From Dehalococcoidia bacterium (GTDB taxonomy: Bacteria; Chloroflexota; Dehalococcoidia; GIF9; UBA5629): DNA of 8,690 bases. The stretch's first letter is position 1, and every line of letters begins with the position of its first letter. Position numbers and translations under genes: made by a program. Location of the stretch: assembly GCA_028715025.1 (NCBI GenBank), contig JAQTLG010000058.1, positions 1 through 8,690 on the forward strand. Reading direction: 5' to 3'. Below are positions 5,502 through 8,690 of this stretch, piece after piece. The notes beneath the pieces were generated by a model. That model worked only from the letters and a program-made list of their open reading frames with translations. It was not told where the DNA came from and ran no database searches.

Positions 5502-8162
5502 ATGCCTGATATACCAAAAGCCTATGAACCTGAATACGTGGAGCAGAGACGCTATAAATTCTGGCTGGACGGCGGCTATTTCAAGCCGAAGATCGATCCC
5601 AAGAAGTCGCCGTTCACCATCATCATGCCTCCGCCTAATGTCACTGGTGAGCTGCATGTTGGTCATGCCCTGACGGCAGCCCTCGAAGACATCATGACAC
5701 GCTGGCACAGGATGAAGGGCGACCCTTCGCTCTGGCTTCCTGGCGTGGACCATGCCGGCATAGCCACGCAGGTGGTTGTTGAGAAGGAACTGGCTAAAGA
5801 AGGCCTGGACCGCCATGAAATAGGGCGCGAAAAATTTGTAGAGCGCACCTGGGCCTGGGCCAACAAATCGCGCAGCGCTATCACGCACCAGCACGAGCGC
5901 CTTGGTGCGTCCTGCGACTGGTCGCGCGAACGTTTCACCCTTGATGACGGCCCGGTCAAGGCGGTCAAGACCGCCTTCGTGCGCCTGTATAACAAAGGGC
6001 TGATCTACCGAGGGGAGCGCATCATCAATTGGTGCCCCAGGTGCAGGACTGCCCTCTCGGACCTGGAGGTACAGAGCAAGGACCTCGTCAGCAACATGTG
6101 GCATATGAAGTATCCCTACGCTGACGGCAGCGGCCATATAACGGTGGCCACCACCCGCCCCGAGACCTACCTGGGCGACTCCGCCGTGGCCGTCAACCCT
6201 GAGGACGGGCGCTATACTTCTCTGGTCGGTAAAAAAGTTATACTGCCCTTCATCAACCGCGAGATTCCCATCATAGCCGACGGTGCCATAGACAGGGAAT
6301 TCGGCACGGGCATGGTGAAAGTTACACCTGCCCACGATCCGGTTGACTTCGATATCTCTCAACGCCACGGGCTGCCCGTCATCCATATACTCAATCCGGA
6401 TGCCAGCATGAACGATAACGCCGGACCCTATGCCGGCCTGGACAGGTTCGAGGCACGTAAAAAGATAGTGGAAGATTTCGAGAAGGCCGACCTGATGGAG
6501 AAGATCGAGCCTTACTCGCACGCCATTCCCCACTGCTTCCGCTGCTCAACTGTGATCGAGCCCGAGGTCAGCAAGCAGTGGTTCGTAAAGATCGCCCCCC
6601 TGGCTGCGCCAGCCATCGAAGCTGTAAGGGACGAACGCATCAAGATCATCCCGGAGCGCTTCATCAAAATCTACCTCAACTGGATGGAGAATATACGGGA
6701 CTGGTGCATCAGCCGTCAGCTCTGGTGGGGGCACCGCATACCGGTCTGGTACTGCCATAAATGCGGCGAGATGACGGTTGCCGTGGATACTCCCTCCAAA
6801 TGCAGTAAATGCGGCAGCAGCGAGATCGAACAGGATCCTGACGTGTTGGATACCTGGTTCAGCTCCGGACTGTGGCCGCATTCCACGCTGGGATGGCCGG
6901 ACCAGACCGAGGACCTCAAGTATTTCTATCCGACATCCGTCATGGAGACAGGCTACGATATCCTCTTTTTCTGGGTGGCGCGCATGATTATGATGGGCAT
7001 CGAGGACGCGGGGGATGTGCCCTTCCGTACGGTTTATCTGCACGGCCTGATACGCGATGAGAAAGGCGAGAAGATGAGCAAGATGAAGGGCAACGTACTG
7101 AACCCGCTGACCGCCATCGACCAGTACGGCTGCGATGCATTGCGTTTCGCGCTGACCACGGGCACAGCTCCCGGCAACGACCTCAACATGGGGCAGCACC
7201 GCCTCGAGGCCGGCCGCAATTTTGCCAACAAGCTATGGAACGCGGGACGCTTCGTACTGAAGTCGCTCGAGTCTGAGCCGATCACGAGCAAGGCTTTTGA
7301 TAATGTTGGCGCTAAAAAGCAGAATGAGATCGAGGACCGCTGGATCGTCTCAAGGCTCAACCGCCTCAGCGGTGAAGTCGATGCATTGATGAAGGATTTC
7401 CAGTTCGGCGAAGCCGAGAAGGAGATACACGATTTCCTGTGGGGCGAGTTCTGCGACTGGTATATCGAGATATCCAAGCAGCGGCTGGGCGGCAAAGATT
7501 CGCCCATAGCCGTACTGGCCTTCGTGCTGGAAACGTCGCTGCGCCTGCTGCATCCCTTCATGCCCTTTATCACAGAGGAGCTCTGGCAGAACTTGAAGGA
7601 ACGGCTGCCCGAAGGGACGCTGAAAGCGCCTGCCCTCATCATTGCACCGTACCCGCAGGCCGATCCGAAGCTGCGCGACGTGGAGTCCGAGCAGGTTATG
7701 GAGATAGTTATGGAGGTGGTGCGCACCATACGCAATGCGCGGGCCGAGTATAGGGTCGACATAGGCAAATGGATCGAGGCCAGCGTCTACGCCGGCGGCC
7801 ATCAGGCCGACCTCAAGAGCAAGTCTTCCGCTATCGAAGCGCTGGCTAAAACACGGCCCCTGAAAATCCTTCCCCGCAAACAACGCCCTGCCAAAGCAGA
7901 AAAGGCCATTGTGTACGTGCTCAAAGATGCCGACGTGGTCATCCCGCTGGAGGGGATGGTGGACATAGAAGCTGAGAAAGCCCGGCTCTCTAAAGAAATG
8001 GCCGTGCTTGAACGCGAGATAGCGCGCCTCACGCAGAGGCTGGATGACGCCCAGTTCACCTCTAAAGCGCCGGCAGTAGTGATCGAGAAAGAAAAAGCCC
8101 GTTTAACGGAGTACACAGACAAGCTCGCGCGCATGAAGGCCGAGCTCAAGCAGCTTGGTTAA
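5502..8162 (+). CDS. valS: Valine-tRNA ligase (valyl-tRNA synthetase)
   Basis: ValRS is a class I synthetase that charges tRNA-Val and edits mischarged threonine. The 886 residues are the standard bacterial length. The Rossmann catalytic core has PPPNVTGELHVGHAL (43-57, HIGH-type site HVGH) and the KMSKS-type loop GEKMSKMKGN (522-531), where the last position is Met rather than Ser. The CP1 editing domain (about 200-350) shows TTRPETYLGD (217-226) and GTGMVKVTPAHDPVDFDI (268-285). Zinc-ribbon cysteine pairs lie at C178/C181, C345/C348, C418/C421 and C434/C437. DVLDTWFSSGLWP (447-459) and the anticodon-binding domain (about 610-760) follow, and residues 820-886 form the charged C-terminal coiled coil typical of ValRS. 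Only 17 bases separate it from the upstream gene, so there is no room for a T-box leader. GGGG at 5492-5495 is a weak ribosome-binding site. Its TAA overlaps the stop of the convergent gene. Confidence 0.98.
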   Translation: MPDIPKAYEPEYVEQRRYKFWLDGGYFKPKIDPKKSPFTIIMPPPNVTGELHVGHALTAALEDIMTRWHRMKGDPSLWLPGVDHAGIATQVVVEKELAKEGLDRHEIGREKFVERTWAWANKSRSAITHQHERLGASCDWSRERFTLDDGPVKAVKTAFVRLYNKGLIYRGERIINWCPRCRTALSDLEVQSKDLVSNMWHMKYPYADGSGHITVATTRPETYLGDSAVAVNPEDGRYTSLVGKKVILPFINREIPIIADGAIDREFGTGMVKVTPAHDPVDFDISQRHGLPVIHILNPDASMNDNAGPYAGLDRFEARKKIVEDFEKADLMEKIEPYSHAIPHCFRCSTVIEPEVSKQWFVKIAPLAAPAIEAVRDERIKIIPERFIKIYLNWMENIRDWCISRQLWWGHRIPVWYCHKCGEMTVAVDTPSKCSKCGSSEIEQDPDVLDTWFSSGLWPHSTLGWPDQTEDLKYFYPTSVMETGYDILFFWVARMIMMGIEDAGDVPFRTVYLHGLIRDEKGEKMSKMKGNVLNPLTAIDQYGCDALRFALTTGTAPGNDLNMGQHRLEAGRNFANKLWNAGRFVLKSLESEPITSKAFDNVGAKKQNEIEDRWIVSRLNRLSGEVDALMKDFQFGEAEKEIHDFLWGEFCDWYIEISKQRLGGKDSPIAVLAFVLETSLRLLHPFMPFITEELWQNLKERLPEGTLKAPALIIAPYPQADPKLRDVESEQVMEIVMEVVRTIRNARAEYRVDIGKWIEASVYAGGHQADLKSKSSAIEALAKTRPLKILPRKQRPAKAEKAIVYVLKDADVVIPLEGMVDIEAEKARLSKEMAVLEREIARLTQRLDDAQFTSKAPAVVIEKEKARLTEYTDKLARMKAELKQLG

Positions 8163-8690
8163 AGCTTGCGGTTGGACATTTTGCGGTACATCAGCAGCAG
8201 CGCTTTCTTGGTGTCGCTGGCCACCCTCGATTTCTCGCTGGTCTTTACCCTGTAGCGGAAGAGCCAGTAGGTGAACTCCTTGAGCTCGGTCAGCGTCAGA
8301 GATTTGCGGTGCGGATACTTCATCTCTTTCTGAAACATGTTCAACAGGTCGCTCAGCTCCGCCCGGTAGATCTTCCTGTATGCCCTGGCGGCCTCTTCTT
8401 CAGGACCGAGAGGAACGATACTGGCCTTTCTCACTTCATAGATAGTGGCCAGCAGCAGAGCCTGCTCTATCAGGACGCCGTAAAGGTAGTTCAGGTACGC
8501 GCGGTATTTGGCCGGCCCCAGCGCCGCCTTGAATTCCCGATCGCTCATCTCAAAAGGTGGCCGGTCGAAGAAGAGCAGATTGTTCAACTCGTCTTCGGGT
8601 ATCGACCCGCTTATCTCGTCGCAAAGCCGCTCGGCCAGGCGCAGCCAGTCGAAAGCCTCACCACCCACCAGGTAAAGGTAACGCTCCCCG
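8159..8690 (-). CDS. Uncharacterised helical protein, 3' part only (continues past the right edge)
   Basis: I do not recognise this protein. The reading frame is open from the window edge to the TAA at 8161-8159, giving 176 full codons. A GTG at 8668-8666 could serve as a start and give 169 residues. However, the seven codons before it (Gly-Glu-Arg-Tyr-Leu-Tyr-Leu) continue smoothly into LVGGEAFDWLRLAERLCDE with no stop, so the true start probably lies outside. The visible part is rich in Leu, Ala, Glu, Arg and Lys, has no signal peptide or clear membrane span, and looks mostly alpha-helical. Notable stretches counted from that GTG are LLFFDRPPFEMSD (31-43) and a basic C-terminal third ending KKALLLMYRKMSNRKL. 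No cysteine pairs or nuclease or ATPase motifs are visible; a single Cys lies in RLCDE. It converges on valS and shares four bases with it. Codon use resembles the other genes. Confidence 0.7.
   Translation of the reverse strand, partial: GERYLYLVGGEAFDWLRLAERLCDEISGSIPEDELNNLLFFDRPPFEMSDREFKAALGPAKYRAYLNYLYGVLIEQALLLATIYEVRKASIVPLGPEEEAARAYRKIYRAELSDLLNMFQKEMKYPHRKSLTLTELKEFTYWLFRYRVKTSEKSRVASDTKKALLLMYRKMSNRKL

Noticed and set aside
5496..6533. A 345-codon open frame on the - strand
   Set aside because: It lies entirely antisense to the conserved 5' part of valS. Its translation has no recognisable motif and looks like an echo of GC-biased third positions.
6546..7768. Long - strand open frames (6546-7199, 7034-7768)
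   Set aside because: Both lie antisense to the valS catalytic and anticodon-binding regions, have no family motif, and overlap each other.
8147..8168. Possible terminator at the valS end (CAAGC with GCTTG, AGCTT with AAGCT)
   Set aside because: The stems are only 5 bp, lie inside coding sequence, and are followed by no U-tract on either strand.

Overview
The window looks like a compact chromosomal segment from a bacterium of moderately high GC, roughly 55-60% by eye. Dehalococcoidia or another Chloroflexota lineage is my best guess. That guess rests on heavy use of ATA (Ile) and AGG (Arg) codons, a type III rather than type I pantothenate kinase, and the remnant of a short 'CCTGTCATTGCGAGCG' repeat that I associate with such genomes. 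Nothing here fixes the taxonomy. I see no tRNA or rRNA gene, CRISPR array, transposase, integrase or phage gene. The window is almost entirely coding, and no gap exceeds 60 bases.

Positions 5-8162 hold seven genes on the + strand, with gaps of 13-55 bases and one 4-base overlap, so they could form one transcription unit. In order they are: a YhhQ-family queuosine-precursor transporter; a Mut7-C/PIN-like RNase with a zinc ribbon; the bifunctional NAD(P)HX epimerase/dehydratase Nnr; type III pantothenate kinase CoaX; bifunctional CoaBC; a TMEM175/DUF1211 potassium-channel-like membrane protein; and valyl-tRNA synthetase ValS. From 8690 down to 8159 on the - strand lies the 3' part of an unrecognised helical protein. 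Its stop codon overlaps the valS stop.

The core theme is cofactor supply and repair. CoaX phosphorylates pantothenate, and CoaBC then adds cysteine and decarboxylates to give 4'-phosphopantetheine. Nnr repairs hydrated NAD(P)H. The flanking genes concern RNA: queuosine precursor uptake for tRNA modification, a putative RNase, and tRNA-Val charging. This is essentially a housekeeping block, and I do not see a clear new multi-gene system. The points most worth a second look are a Ser in place of the usual flap Cys of CoaC, the decayed repeat at the nnr stop codon with alternative hairpins before coaX, the KMSKM signature of ValS, the coupling of the RNase gene to nnr, and the uncharacterised gene that leaves the right edge.
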